The translations under genes and the position numbers were made by a program. A DNA stretch of 64,000 bases from Tuctoria greenei (Eukaryota > Streptophyta > Magnoliopsida > Poales > Poaceae), in NCBI GenBank assembly GCA_036927565.1, contig JAYESD010000002.1:232645605-232709604 (forward strand). The letters are read 5' to 3'. Positions within the stretch are counted from its first letter, which is position 1; every line of letters begins with the position of its first letter. Positions 52,363 through 63,029 of the stretch are shown here, piece by piece. Under the pieces are notes generated by a model. It was not told the origin of the DNA. It saw only the letters and a list, made by a program, of their open reading frames with translations, and searched no databases.

Positions 52363-54590
52363 AAGATGCTTCTTGTTCTACAATTGATTTGCATTGTTCT
52401 AGTTGTGATGATCTTGATAAGAAACTGCAAGATGCTATGAATGAAATCTCTATATTGAACAATGCTTTACGTTGTCATGAAGTTAAATATTGTTCCAATT
52501 GCAAATTAAAAGGAAAAACTTCATGTGAAAATTGCCTTGATCTGTGCAATAAACTTGATAACATGCATAAGACATTTGATCGGTTTTGTAATGGGAATAA
52601 GAACCTAAACTTGCTGCTGAATTCATCCAAGTCTTGCAATGATAAAACTGGTTTAGGTTTTGATTCTCATGCTCATGCTAAGGCACATCCACCTAATATT
52701 GTAAAGTCTTTAGGAAGTGGTTTGATTCAAACAGTTCCTAAACAAAAAGAAGTGGTTTTCAAATCTGCAGGAGTATTGTCTCATTCGGTTTCAAATAAAA
52801 ATGTTGTTTGCTCATCTAGACATGAACACAAAGTTAAATTTCATTGTACCTACTGTGGTAGAGATGGTCATGTCATAGATTTTTGTTATAGACTAGCTAA
52901 ACAACAGAAAAGGGAAAGAATGGTTGCTAGATCTCATAACTTTCATGCAAAATTTGCTACACATATTGAACCGAATGTACAACCTGTTGTTTTGAGTAAA
53001 AAAAATTCAAAGTTTACCTCCGGACCTTCTGTTTTTGCCTCCGGAGCTACTGATTTTTGTGCTACACAAGTAACACCTTATAGGTCAGTAGTTAAGAATA
53101 AAAAATCTCAAACTTTGACTCATAAACCTGCTGTTTTGTCTCAGCTTTCGCGTGTTTTTCCTGCTGCACGTTGCGTGACTCAGTACTGGATTCCTAAATG
53201 CCTTTTGACTAACCCCAGTATTGAGTCATCGATGTATTGTGCTTCTATGAAGGTTGCACGTTTGAGGAAGGAGAACATTTGGATTGTGTATTCAGGTTGC
53301 TCACGCCACATGACCGGTAACAAAGATTGGTTCTCCTCCCTCTTTTTTGTGTCATGTGTAGAGAATGTTACTTTTGCTGATAATTCTTCAACTCCTATAA
53401 TTGCTAAGGGTTCGGTTAGAGTAAATGATCACTACACTTTGAAGGATGTGGCACTTGTCAAAAATTTGAAATACAACTTGCTTTCTGTTTCACAACTGCT
53501 AGATGAAAATCTGGAAATTATTTTCAATAAAAACTGCTGCAAAGTTGTAAGTTCAAATAGTGAGCTTATTTTTAACATGTCTCGTTTTGGAAGAGTTTTT
53601 AAAGCTGATTTTGATATGTCTTCCTCTAAGCATAGGTGTCTAGTTGCTAATGATTCAAAGGACCTATATTTTTGGCATCATAGACTTGGTCACGTAGGCT
53701 TTGATCACCTAACGCATGTTAGTGCTCTTGATCGCATACGTGGGCTGCCTAAGCTTAAAGGGGGCAAAGAAATTGTGTGCTCTTCTTGTAGACATGCTAA
53801 GATGGTTGCAGGTTCACATACTCCTCTCACAATGATCATGACAATTGAACCATGTCAACTTTTGCATCTTGACACTGTAGGACCTTCACGTGTTCAATCC
53901 TTCGGATGTAAATGGTATGTACTTGTGATTGTTGATGATTATTCTAGATACTCTTGGGTTTACTTTATGGCGTCTAAGAATGAAGTTTTTAGTCACTTTA
54001 GAACTTTATTTCTTAGATTATCAATTGATTACCCAATATCTTTAAAAGCAATTAGAAGTGATAGTGGAACTGAATTTAAAAATCAATCTTTTGATCACTT
54101 TTGTGCTGAAAATAGAATAGATCATCAATTTTCTTCACCATATGTACCTCAACAAAACAGTGTTGTAGAAAGAAAGAACATAACCTTAGTTGAGATGGCT
54201 AGGACTATGCTTGATGAATATCAAACTCCTAGGAAATTTTGGGCTGATGCGTTAGCAACCGCTTGTTATGTCTCAAATCGTGTTTTCTTGCGTGCTAAGC
54301 TAGGTAAAACACCTTATGAGCTCCGGTTTGGACAAAGGCCTAGTGTTACACACTTTCGGGTCTTTGGTTGCAAATTCTTTGTTAAGAAACATGGTAATCT
54401 TGATAAATTTGAACCTAGATCCATTGATGGCATGTTTCTTGGTTATCCATCTCATACTAGAGGCTACCGTGTGCTTTTACTTGACACTAACAAAATTGTG
54501 GAGACTTGTGACGTGTCTTTTGATGAAGCTAGCCCAGGTACTAGCTCAAACATTGCAGGTTCAGATCCATATCCGCAGGGGGGAGCATTT
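52363..54590 (+). pseudogene. Copia gag tail, protease and integrase
   Basis: This frame has a Cys-rich coiled region (SCDDLDKKLQDAMNEI), a second knuckle-like CTYCGRDGHVIDFC, then the protease: IVYSGCSRHMTGN, where the catalytic DSG reads YSG (codon 53289-53291, Asp to Tyr). LYFWHHRLGHVGFDHL and CSSCRHAK form the HHCC integrase zinc domain. The core has LLHLDTVGPSR, AIRSDSGTEFKNQ and QNSVVERKN, so the integrase triad is complete. GKTPYELRFGQRPSVTHFRV and VFGCKFFVKK follow. The frame is lost near 54590. Integrase would insert the copy; the protease is dead. Confidence 0.85.
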
Positions 54591-55746
54591 TCGTTGAAGA
54601 TGAGGAAGAATTGGAGCTGCTGCCCGAAAATTCAGCAGCTAAAGACTTTAGTTCAGCTCCGGATGTTAGTTCTCAACCAGCACCAACAACCATCAATGCT
54701 GATTCAAATCATCCTCAAGTCACAAGCTCATCGATTTGTGATGAACATGAAGAAGAAGAAGCTTGTGAGACATCTGTTCCCCTACGGTTTTACAAAGATC
54801 ATCCCCCACAACAGATGATTGGAAGCTTGCACGAACGAGTCACACGGTCCAGCAATGATGAGTTTCGAATTTGAAATGAGTATGATGGGTGAACTCACTT
54901 ACTTTTTGGGGCTGCAAATCAGGCAAACTAAGGAGGGTACCTTTGTGCATCAGACGAAGTATACAAAAGACCTCCTAAGGTGCTTCAACATGGACAAAAG
55001 CAAGCCTCTTCGGACACCAATGGGAACAGCAACAACACTTGGACTTGATGAAGATGGTGAACCCGTGGATCAAAAAGAATATAGAAGCATGATCGGATCA
55101 CTTTTGTACCTCACGGCATCAAGACCAGACATACAATTCAGCATATGTCTTTGTGCACGGTTTCAAGCCTCCCCACGTGCTTCACATCGTCAAGCCGTCA
55201 AAAGGATTCTCAGGTACTTACATGGAACTCAAGAATTTGGAATTTTTCTTCCTTCTACCTCAACCGTTACTTTGAAAGTTTTTTTCCGATGCTAATTTTG
55301 GAGGTTGTAGTATTGATAGGAAAAGTACTTCCGGTGCTTGTCATTTTCTTGGTAATTCTCTTGTTGTTTGGTCCTCTAGAAAACAAAATTCAGTTGCACA
55401 ATCTACAGCCGAATCTGAATATGTAGCTGCTGCTGGTCTTGCTCACAAATTCTTTGGATTGTTCAAACACTTAAGGACTATGGGGTTGATCTAGATAGTG
55501 TTCCACTGTTCTGTGATAACACTAGTGCCATTTGCATTGCTAAAAACCCCGTGCAACATTCTAGAACTAAGCACATTGACATTAGGTATCACTTTCTCCG
55601 AGATTATGTTGAAAGGAAACATTGTGCTTCACCATGTAGATACCGAACAACAATTGGCTGACATTTTTACAAAACCTTTGGATTTCACTCGTTTTTGTTG
55701 TATTCGTAGTGAAATAGGGGTTATGCATCCTCATGGCTTAAATTGA
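54591..55746 (+). pseudogene. Copia RT remnant (internal deletion) and RNase H
   Basis: A Ser/Pro/Glu-rich linker (54611-54850, VTSSSICDEHEEEEACETSV) jumps near 54855 straight to the RT C-terminus: EFEMSMMGELTYFLGLQIRQ, then YTKDLLRCFNMDKSKPLRTP and YRSMIGSLLYLTASRPDIQF. The whole RT catalytic region before it is gone, several hundred codons. RNase H follows in shifted frames (GACHFLG, VWSSRKQNSVAQSTAESEYV), and the end reads ADIFTKPLDFTRF to TGA at 55744. Deletion plus frame changes make the polymerase non-functional. Confidence 0.83.
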
Positions 55747-56751
55747 GGGGGAGTTTTGAAACTTGGGAAGTCTATGTGTGAATCTGAAATTAAAATAATA
55801 TGAGCATAGTATTTCATACATATATGACTTTGTGGTTCCTTTTACATGCTGAAAGTTCTTAATACATTACTCGTGTTATACATTTTGTAGTTTGCCATGT
55901 CTAGTAATTGGAATAATTACTTACACTAAATCTTGTCATTGTCGAACTTTCTTGCTGTTTTGAACTTGTTACATGTTCACAAGTGATTTTAATCATTAAG
56001 AATTAATCAAGTAATCAACTCACATGTTGAGTTTTTATGAACAAATATAAATTGAGAAAAGATCAAGAGAATATACATGCATCGCACTTCTTCTTTTGAG
56101 ATGGCTTATCATTACACTTAGATATGAACTTGGAAGAAGTTGTGTATGACTAAAACCATGTCCTTAAGCTTCTGATTGTCAAATGACATAGGCTTGGCTT
56201 GGTTGGTTAGAATAAGGAAGATGCGCATATAATCTCTTGCAAACATCATATGATCTAAATTTATGCTTTGAAAAATAATAAAATGCAGCAACTAGTGTCA
56301 TGATTTCAGGTTTTGAAATAGTTAAGTTTGTGAGATCATGACTTACTTAAATTGAAATTACATTTGATCTCTAGCATGGCTTACACTACTTTATGTATTT
56401 CATTGATGTGATAATGTAAGGTACTTGATAGTATGACTTGGATGAGCTTTGTTTATATGTATATGTTATAATATGCTCATAACAACTAAAGGGGGAGAGA
56501 TAATTTATTTATATGCTCATGACTTGCTGAATACATTGTCAAAGGGGGAGAGATAAGCATGAAGAGAAAGAGAATATGTGCATAAGGAGAGATAATAAAG
56601 GGGGAGAGATAATATGGGATAATTTTTGGATTTTCTTCTCATTTTACTTTTGATTTACAAAGGGGAAGAAATTGCCTTCAAAAGTTTTATGTTAATAAGC
56701 CAATGTTCGGATTTTAAATGGTGTTGCCAATGCATTCATCAAGGGGGAGAT
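55747..56751 (+). other. Copia 3' non-coding region with repeated polypurine tracts
   Basis: No ORF. AAAGGGGGAGAGATAA-type tracts occur at 56488, 56541 and 56597. AAAGGGGAAGAA is at 56659, and the last, AAGGGGGAGAT, abuts the 3' LTR at 56741. TGAGGGGGAG also follows the pol stop (55744). Arrays of several polypurine tracts upstream of the 3' LTR are a described trait of Sireviruses. Confidence 0.75.
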
Positions 56752-58350
56752 TGTAAGACCTATGTGTGCTGAATACATTGGCTTGTAGTGATACACTTGC
56801 TTTGACGATAAAAGTTTTGAATATCACCAAAACACCTTTTTATTAAGATCCAACTAGTTTTGGTTAGCTCCGGTGAGTTTTGTCTTTAGCTCCGGCGTGT
56901 TTTTGCTAAACTCTGAGTTGATTTTTCTAGCTCCGACTCAAGGTCCGGGTTGCTCTGGCAAGGCCCGGAACTTGGCCGCAATGCTTCTGGTTTTCATTTG
57001 CAATGTTTCGTACTTGCTTTACATCTCTAGAATGATTGCTTAGTATTCATTTGCTAAGTCTTTGGTGCGTTTTTGGTTGATATGGATGATGTCGTGTTAC
57101 TATGGTTTTGCAACATGCTTATATGAGGTTCTCACGTAAGGTGTTGTGTTCGGAACTAACTTGAGTCAAGTCGAGGACTTGGGCTCGTATGGATTGGTTG
57201 TTTATTCATGTGCAGGTGTTGCTTGAGTTCAAGACATGGCTGGTGATGGGATCCATTGGACTAGTCTCAGGGAGGAGATGAGGTTCCAACAACCAAATTC
57301 AGGAGGAATTGTGGTTGAGCTGATTAGGAGGTTGCGCAGCATGATTGAATCAAGAACAATGCATGTGAAGGTATCGTGGACATCATTGGAAGATGTTTGC
57401 ACGTGTGCAAGGAGTGCATGGACGTGGCTACATGGTTCCGAAACGTGATGAAGAGATGTGGACATAAAGAGTTGGTCGTAAAGGTCCAACCGACTAGGTT
57501 ATGGACTCAGGCTGCGGCTGAGTCGGGTTTGACTCGAATATGGAAAGATTTGAGTTGGTTATGATAGGGTTTCGAGTGGGTCACGAATTTGAGTTGTTTA
57601 GGAATGTGGGATACGTTCCTAATGTGTTTGGAAGTCTTAAGATTGCTTGTATCTGCGTATAGAAGAATCCTAAGCAGTTATGGAAAGTTACGATTCGTGA
57701 ACAGAGTAGGATTAGGTTCCTGATTTGAGTTGAGTTGGCTTTCGAGCTGGTTATGAGCTCGTGGTGCACGACTTTGGGGCTGTTCCTCTTGTGTTCTATT
57801 GAGTAAAATTCGTAGTTTGAAGGAACCTTTGTGACTTGTTCGTCCGACTTGTTCCAGACAAGTTTTACTCGTCGTGTTTCTGGACAGCACTACCTTCCGT
57901 CGGTGGTTTTATCATAACTCGAGTTTTACAGATCCAATTGACGTGATTCTTTTTGGGTTGTCTTCACAGCTTGATTATCTATCATCTGTCAAAATGTCAC
58001 GGTCATTGGATTTGTATTTTTTGATCTACACGAGTTTCTTTGCAGCATTCCAGAAACTGTTTTTCTCGAGTAGGTCAGATTGACCTTTGTTTGATCTTTC
58101 GATCATAACTTGAGTTTTTCTCAACGGATTTGAGTGATTCTTGTTTTGTTATCTTCGTGACTTGATTCTCTCTGATATCTATCACTTTTGTCACGGTGAA
58201 ACACGTTTATATTAGTCTCACACACGATTTCTTTAACATATTGTTTTTCTGTTGAAGGGGTTGGGGTTTAATTGTTTCCACTGCATAAGATTTTTAAATC
58301 TACCATTCACCCCCCCTCTAGTAGATTTTCATGTGCTCTTCGATCCTACA
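56752..58350 (+). repeat. Copia 3' LTR
   Basis: TGTAAGACCTATGTG ... GATCCTACA, aligned to 9470-11085 along its length. It lacks a short stretch near 57752, which in the 5' copy is GGTTATATAAGCAAGGGAGC. It ends directly against element C LTR sequence (GCTTGGCAGCTC). Confidence 0.88.
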
Positions 58351-58740
58351 GCTTGGCAGCTCTGGGGCTCTCCAGGGGACGTGGCATCTCCGTGCCCTTA
58401 CCCAAGGGGGTGCCTGGCCCGGTGCTTCGAGCCACGTGGCGCCACCGGAGCTCTTCCCCGAGGTTGGGTGAGGTCCCATCCCAACACGTGGCATTTTGGG
58501 AGCCCGTCTCACTGGTGGGGCCAAGTTCCATTTTCTAGGCTCTCATGGTGATTATGAGGCTCGGTCTTGAGGGAGGCCAAGGTCTTGGCACCTTCGGGAC
58601 ACGTGGCATCTCTGCACGTACCTTAGTGTCTGGGTCCTCCTTGGGGTGGGGTCAAGAGCCCAAAGGTGGAGCCCTTTCCATGTTTTCCCGAACTGTGCTT
58701 TGAATTCTGCCTTGGACAGCCAAAGCAATGGGTGCTTATG
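58351..58740 (-). repeat. LTR of element C, second part (reverse complement)
   Basis: CACGTGG-type motifs at about 58377 (GACGTGG), 58433, 58485 and 58599, separated by GGCTC/GGGGC-rich units, match the U3 head of the Tat LTRs. Tandem units TTGGGxGAGGTC.. are visible. The outer end of the LTR (expected ...CCGACA) was not found with certainty, so the boundary at about 58740 is a guess. Confidence 0.6.
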
Positions 58741-59156
58741 CCAATGTCACCATGCGTCCCCTTCTAGTTGAGAGACGACAGCGACGAGACCTTTGCTTGC
58801 TGTAATATCTTTTTCTTCTGTGGTGCCTTTAACCTCGACGGAGCTCGAAGCAACTATAGCACTTTCGCTTACTCTACAATTACGGGAGCTGCTCCAGCAA
58901 ATTCCACAGGCGGCTGACTGACTAGGCCAGTGCATCACAGTGGGGACATGGGGCCCATTGTCATGGGTGTCGTGTGTCGAGTGGTGCGGGTCGAGATGTT
59001 GCAATACGCATGAAGTGCTCAAACGTCATGGGGGTGATCAAAAAGGAAACCTTTGTTAGAGGGGTCAGTTCCTTCCTTACTCGCGCCCCACTGCCTGAGC
59101 TTTTTCCTTCATCCTCGAGCGCCCGAGCCTTCATCCCTTAGCCAAAGCTCTCAGCT

Positions 59157-61860
59157 TTGCCTGTTCCGATGGTTTCCCCGCTGCCTCCCTCTCGCTTTCA
59201 GTCGACAGATAGCCTGTTGTCGATGTGGCGACTACTTTGCTTGTTAGCAGCGGAGTGTGCGTGGATGATCCGGTGCGAATATCCCACCCTTGAAGATCTG
59301 CATGAAGACGAGACCGTCCTCTTTGCCGCCTACGTGTCTAAGGGGTTGGGGCTTCCGCCGTCGAGGTTCTTCCATGCAGTGCTAGAGGAGTACAGGATGT
59401 AGCTTCATAACCTATCGCCGAACACCATCACCGTGATCGCGGTGTTCGTCCACTTCTCTGAGGCGTTTGTGGGCTGCAAGCCAATGGTGGAGATGTTCTG
59501 GTTCTTCTTCGGGATGAAGACCACCGGAAAGCGCGAGACGACCCAGGTGGGTGCCTACTACTTTCGGCACCGGGACAAGACCTCCCATTCCTACATTCAT
59601 TCGCTAAAAGAGGGAATGTGGAAGACCAGGAGGGAAGATTGGGTGATCATGTGGGTTGAGGCCCATCCAACACTGAAGATGCCTTCTGAAGGTGCGGCCT
59701 TTGATCCCACCACTTGGGAAACCTTCCAGGGGTTCACAAAGGAGTATTCGCTAATATAGAGGAGGATCAAGTGCCTAGCGCGCAAAGATTTGACCTCCCT
59801 AATAGTGTTGGCTGACTTCTTGCGCTGCCGCACCGCCCCTCTCCAGAAGCGCCGGTACGAGGCCTCCCACTATGTTGGCACCTATGATCGGTGCCGGTTT
59901 GATCTAGAAGACCCCACCCTGAAGGTGTTGGAGGGCTTTTTGAAGGTGGTGATCTCTGACACGGTCGACGAGGAGCACATCTCCATCCCGAATGACTACC
60001 GGCTGCTCTTCATGACTCCGGAATTGAGAGATGAACTGCTGAGCTCGATACTATAGGTCAATGTGTTTGGCGTTACTCGCTTACACCCTGAGGAGACGTC
60101 CAGGGCTTCTGTGGTTCTAGCGCGGTGCCGCGACATGACGCAACCAAGGTTGGGGTCCTCCCGTTCTTCAAAAAGGGCGGAGGTAGGGCCCCCAACATCT
60201 TCTGTTAGGCTGGAAGGCAGCCAACCAGCGCCAGTTCCGTCACCGGGAAAGCGTTCTCGCCCTCTAGTCGCGGGTTTCGCTACCACTGCGCCGAAGAAGC
60301 AGAAGCTTACACAGGGGGACGGTACCGCAATCTCCCCTCGCGACGGGTCCGGTGCGGCCGATGCTTCCGTCATCGACTTTTTTTTTACTCCAGCGGTGGC
60401 TCTAGTTCTGGAGGAGGCGCAGAGGGGGCTGCGCAGGTGGCTATGCTGACGCGGGTTGATCAAGAGCTGATGCTAGAGACAGCGGCACCGGCCTTGTCGT
60501 TGGGTCCTGGCGACCTCGATCTATCGCGTGGGGCGGAACGCCAGGGTCATTGGAGCGGCCCGTCCAGCCGGTAAGCCGCATCTTCTCCCTTTGCTATTTC
60601 TCTTCTTTTCTTTTTTCGCTCTGACGGAGTTTTACCTTGGATTTTCAGGGCGTCGTCAGCCGACTTGGTGCCCTTGGTGCTTCGAGGGGTGGGCTTGATA
60701 TCCCCTGCCTCTCCCAGAGCTGGAATGGGTACGCCCGAAGGTGCATCGACTTTTGTTGCCGTTGACGTCTCCGGACCCCCGTCTATCGAGTCAGGTGGGG
60801 CAGAAGTGGCGCCAGGCAAGGAAGTGCCTGGCGAGGAGGTGCCTGGTGAGGAGGAGGCTACCTTTGTTGTAGCTGCCTCCCTTAGTGGAGCTGACCCACC
60901 CACCGTTTAAGTGGCACCGGTGTCTAATGTAATTGGCGTGCAAGATCGCGACTCGCTACCAGCTGCTGGTGATGCCCTTGCAGCGGAGGAGGGGACTTCA
61001 GCGTAGGGCAGCAGCGCAACGGTTCCTGAAGCTCCAGCTGGGGAACCATCTGGTCCCTAGGCGCTAGTGTCTATCGTGGCGTCGGCAGGAGGGACGGAGG
61101 GGTAGTTGTCCGTGGCGACAATCGCGTCGATCGCACTTGCTGATGCTGTTGCCTGGCCCAGTCCATCTTGCACCAAACGCAAGTTGCGTTCACCCGAGAG
61201 TGGGATCAGCTTCCGGAGGAGCGGCGTTTGGTGAAGCTGGTCGACGCCAAGAACAAGGAGCTTGAGATGAAGGCCTTGAAGGCCCATGCCGTCGCTGAAG
61301 CCCGCCTGAGGCTGTGCAAAGATCAGTGGCTAGAGTTGGTCCGCCGCAAAGTTGCCGTTGCTTACGCTGAACGAGACTTGGCAGCAAAAGAGGAGGAGGT
61401 CTCTTGGAGCCTGGAGGTCAAGCGCCAGGCTTTGCAGGACTTCGAGCTCCCCATCAAGTGTCGGAAGGACGGTCTGGAGCGTCGTGCTCAGGAGTTCACT
61501 GGCCGGGAGGAGACTGCGCGGAGAGAGGCGGAGAGCCTCCAGGCCTCCCGCGTGGCCAAGGCCCAAGGGATCAGAACTTTCTGGCCCGTGCTGGGACAGT
61601 GTTGGAACCCCTCGTCCTTGGTCTAGTGCCGCGTGGGGAACCATCTCAGGGGGTGATCGAGCTGCTCCCAGCTTTGAACTCCATGTGCTCGATGTTGGGG
61701 ACAGTGAACACCGTCCTTGTGTGGCGGCTGGAGGTCGAGGGAAGGGAGCTGGCGGAGCTGGTAGCCTCCCATGTCTTGGTGTGCTTCCAGAGTTGGTACC
61801 TGATGATCCCGCTGGAGCCAGTGGAGAAAGGCCCCCTTGATGAATGAGAGAAAGAGGCAA
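59157..61860 (+). pseudogene. Element C antisense accessory ORF (PF04195-like, then coiled coil)
   Basis: The frame starts MPVPMVSPLPPSRFQSTDSL (59157; MVSPL at 59169). LHEDETVLFAAYVSKGLGLP, PSRFFHAVLEEYRM, then TAG at 59400-59402 in place of Gln. After it, in the same frame, come LHNLSPNTITVIAVFVHFSE, FVGCKPMVEMFWFFFGMKTT, QVGAYYFRHRDKTSHSYIHS, a second TAG at 59757-59759, and DFLRCRTAPLQKRRYEA to 60056. This is the accessory domain seen in A and D. After a linker (60063-60450) with LVAGFATTAPKKQKLTQGD, a possible nuclear signal, and an intron-like gap, 61168-61626 encodes a coiled coil (VKLVDAKNKELEMKALKAHA; EVKRQALQDFELPIKCRKD). Orientation is opposite to the element's pol. Confidence 0.72.
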
Positions 61861-62269
61861 GAGCCGAAGTCCAAGACCTTGCCAAGCATGTGGCCTCTTC
61901 GTTCCAGCGCAATTGAGACAGATGGCACCCAGACGGAATGCTTTTTGTATCCGGGGATGACCCCTTTGTATAAATAATTGTTAACAAATTTGAATTCATA
62001 TTTTTCTTGTTGTCTTGCTTGTGTTTTTCAAATTATTTCTCCAATTCCTTCTCTGTGTAAGGTCTTGAGGAGCTTTTATTGATGTCGTTAGCTCTTTTAG
62101 GGACCAGCCCTCGCACAGTTGACATGGCCAATTTGTCGCAAGTTGACGTCCTGCCTATAGAAATCCCTTAGAGGCCCCCTGGTAGGCATGTCCAAATTGT
62201 GAGGTATGCTTGTCACTTGAGCGCAGGATGTCTTCGACTGGTCCCCAGCAGAGCAGGGGAGTTGGGGTG
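61861..62269. other. Element C spacer, no gene
   Basis: Downstream flank of the accessory ORF. CTTTGTATAAATAATTGTTAAC near 61970 could be its polyadenylation area. No ORF is supported. Confidence 0.45.
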
Positions 62270-63029
62270 GATTGCTTCAATGTCTCCCATCATCATCGAC
62301 GGCAGGTCCCTTGGGGGTGCCGGAGTTGGCTGCTCCGGCGTCGCCTAACATCATCGTAAAGATGTCATCGACAGGCCCCCTAGGAGGTGCCAGAGCTGGA
62401 TGCTCTAGCATCGTCCACCATCTTTACAGAGACGTCAACGGCAGGCCCCCTGGGAGGTGTCGGAGCTGCTTCCTCCAGCGTCGCACGCCATCGTGGTAGA
62501 AGCGTCGACGGCAGGCCCCTGGTGTACATGATACCGCAAGTGAACCTTGTTAGCAACAGGAGATTTGCAGGAGAGTGTACCAACTTATCCACGCTTGTTG
62601 CTGCCGTTCACGTGCTTGGACATCGACGGCTGGCCCTTGGGAGGTGCCGGAGCTTGATGCTCTGGCATCTTCCACAATCGTTGTAGAGTCATCAACGGCA
62701 GGCCCCTGGTGTACATGCTATCATAAGAGAATCCTGTTAGCAAAAAGAGCAGGGCAGGAGAGTTTACTCACTTATCCATGCTTGACGCTGTCGTTGGCGT
62801 GCTAGGACATCGACGGCAGGCCTCTTGCAAGGTGCTAGAGTTGGATGCTCCGTCGTCGCCACCATCATCATAGAGACATCGACAGCAGGCCCCTTGGGAG
62901 GTGCCAGAACTAGATGCTCCGACGTCGTCCACCATCCTCGTAGAGTCGTCGACAGTAGGCCCCTTGGGTGATGCCACACCTGGATGCTCCGGTGTCGTCC
63001 ATCATCATCATAAAGACATCGACGACAGG
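62270..63029 (-). repeat. Element C tandem repeats, expanded
   Basis: CATCGACGGCAGGCCCCYTGGGAGGTGCCGGAGC-type units (reverse complement of the B and D repeats) recur about ten times, with cores at about 62300, 62370, 62440, 62512, 62625, 62700, 62813, 62885, 62955 and 63025. A second-order pattern is visible: CCCCTGGTGTACATG(A/C)TA plus about 60 bp of different sequence occurs twice (62516 and 62702). The array is longer than in B or D. Confidence 0.78.

Larger units (their letters stand above)
9470..58350 (+). mobile_element. Ty1/copia element, Sirevirus-like, split by CACTA
   Basis: Two long LTRs (9470-11085 and 56752-58350), both starting TGTAAGACCTAT, bracket a tRNA-iMet-type primer site, gag, protease-integrase, a truncated RT, RNase H and a 1-kb purine-tract-rich 3' region. 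The gag-protease-integrase-RT order is that of copia. Long LTRs, a 1-kb non-coding 3' region with repeated AAAGGGGGAGAGATAA tracts and a large CCHC gag suggest the Sirevirus (SIRE/Maximus) lineage. After removing the CACTA insertion the element is about 9.1 kb. The flanking pentamers GTGTG and GCTTG do not form a clean target duplication. Confidence 0.85.
8755..63029 (-). mobile_element. Tat-lineage gypsy element C, minus orientation, split by the copia insertion
   Basis: On the + strand the order is: inverted LTR part (8755-9469), copia element (9470-58350), rest of the inverted LTR (from 58351), accessory ORF now on the + strand (59157-61860), and inverted tandem repeats (62270-63029). That is exactly the reverse complement of the 3' half of element D. 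A second LTR of another family (from 63030) then interrupts it. Pol and the other LTR would lie to the right of the window. The reconstruction rests on order and motifs rather than on a computed alignment. Confidence 0.7.
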
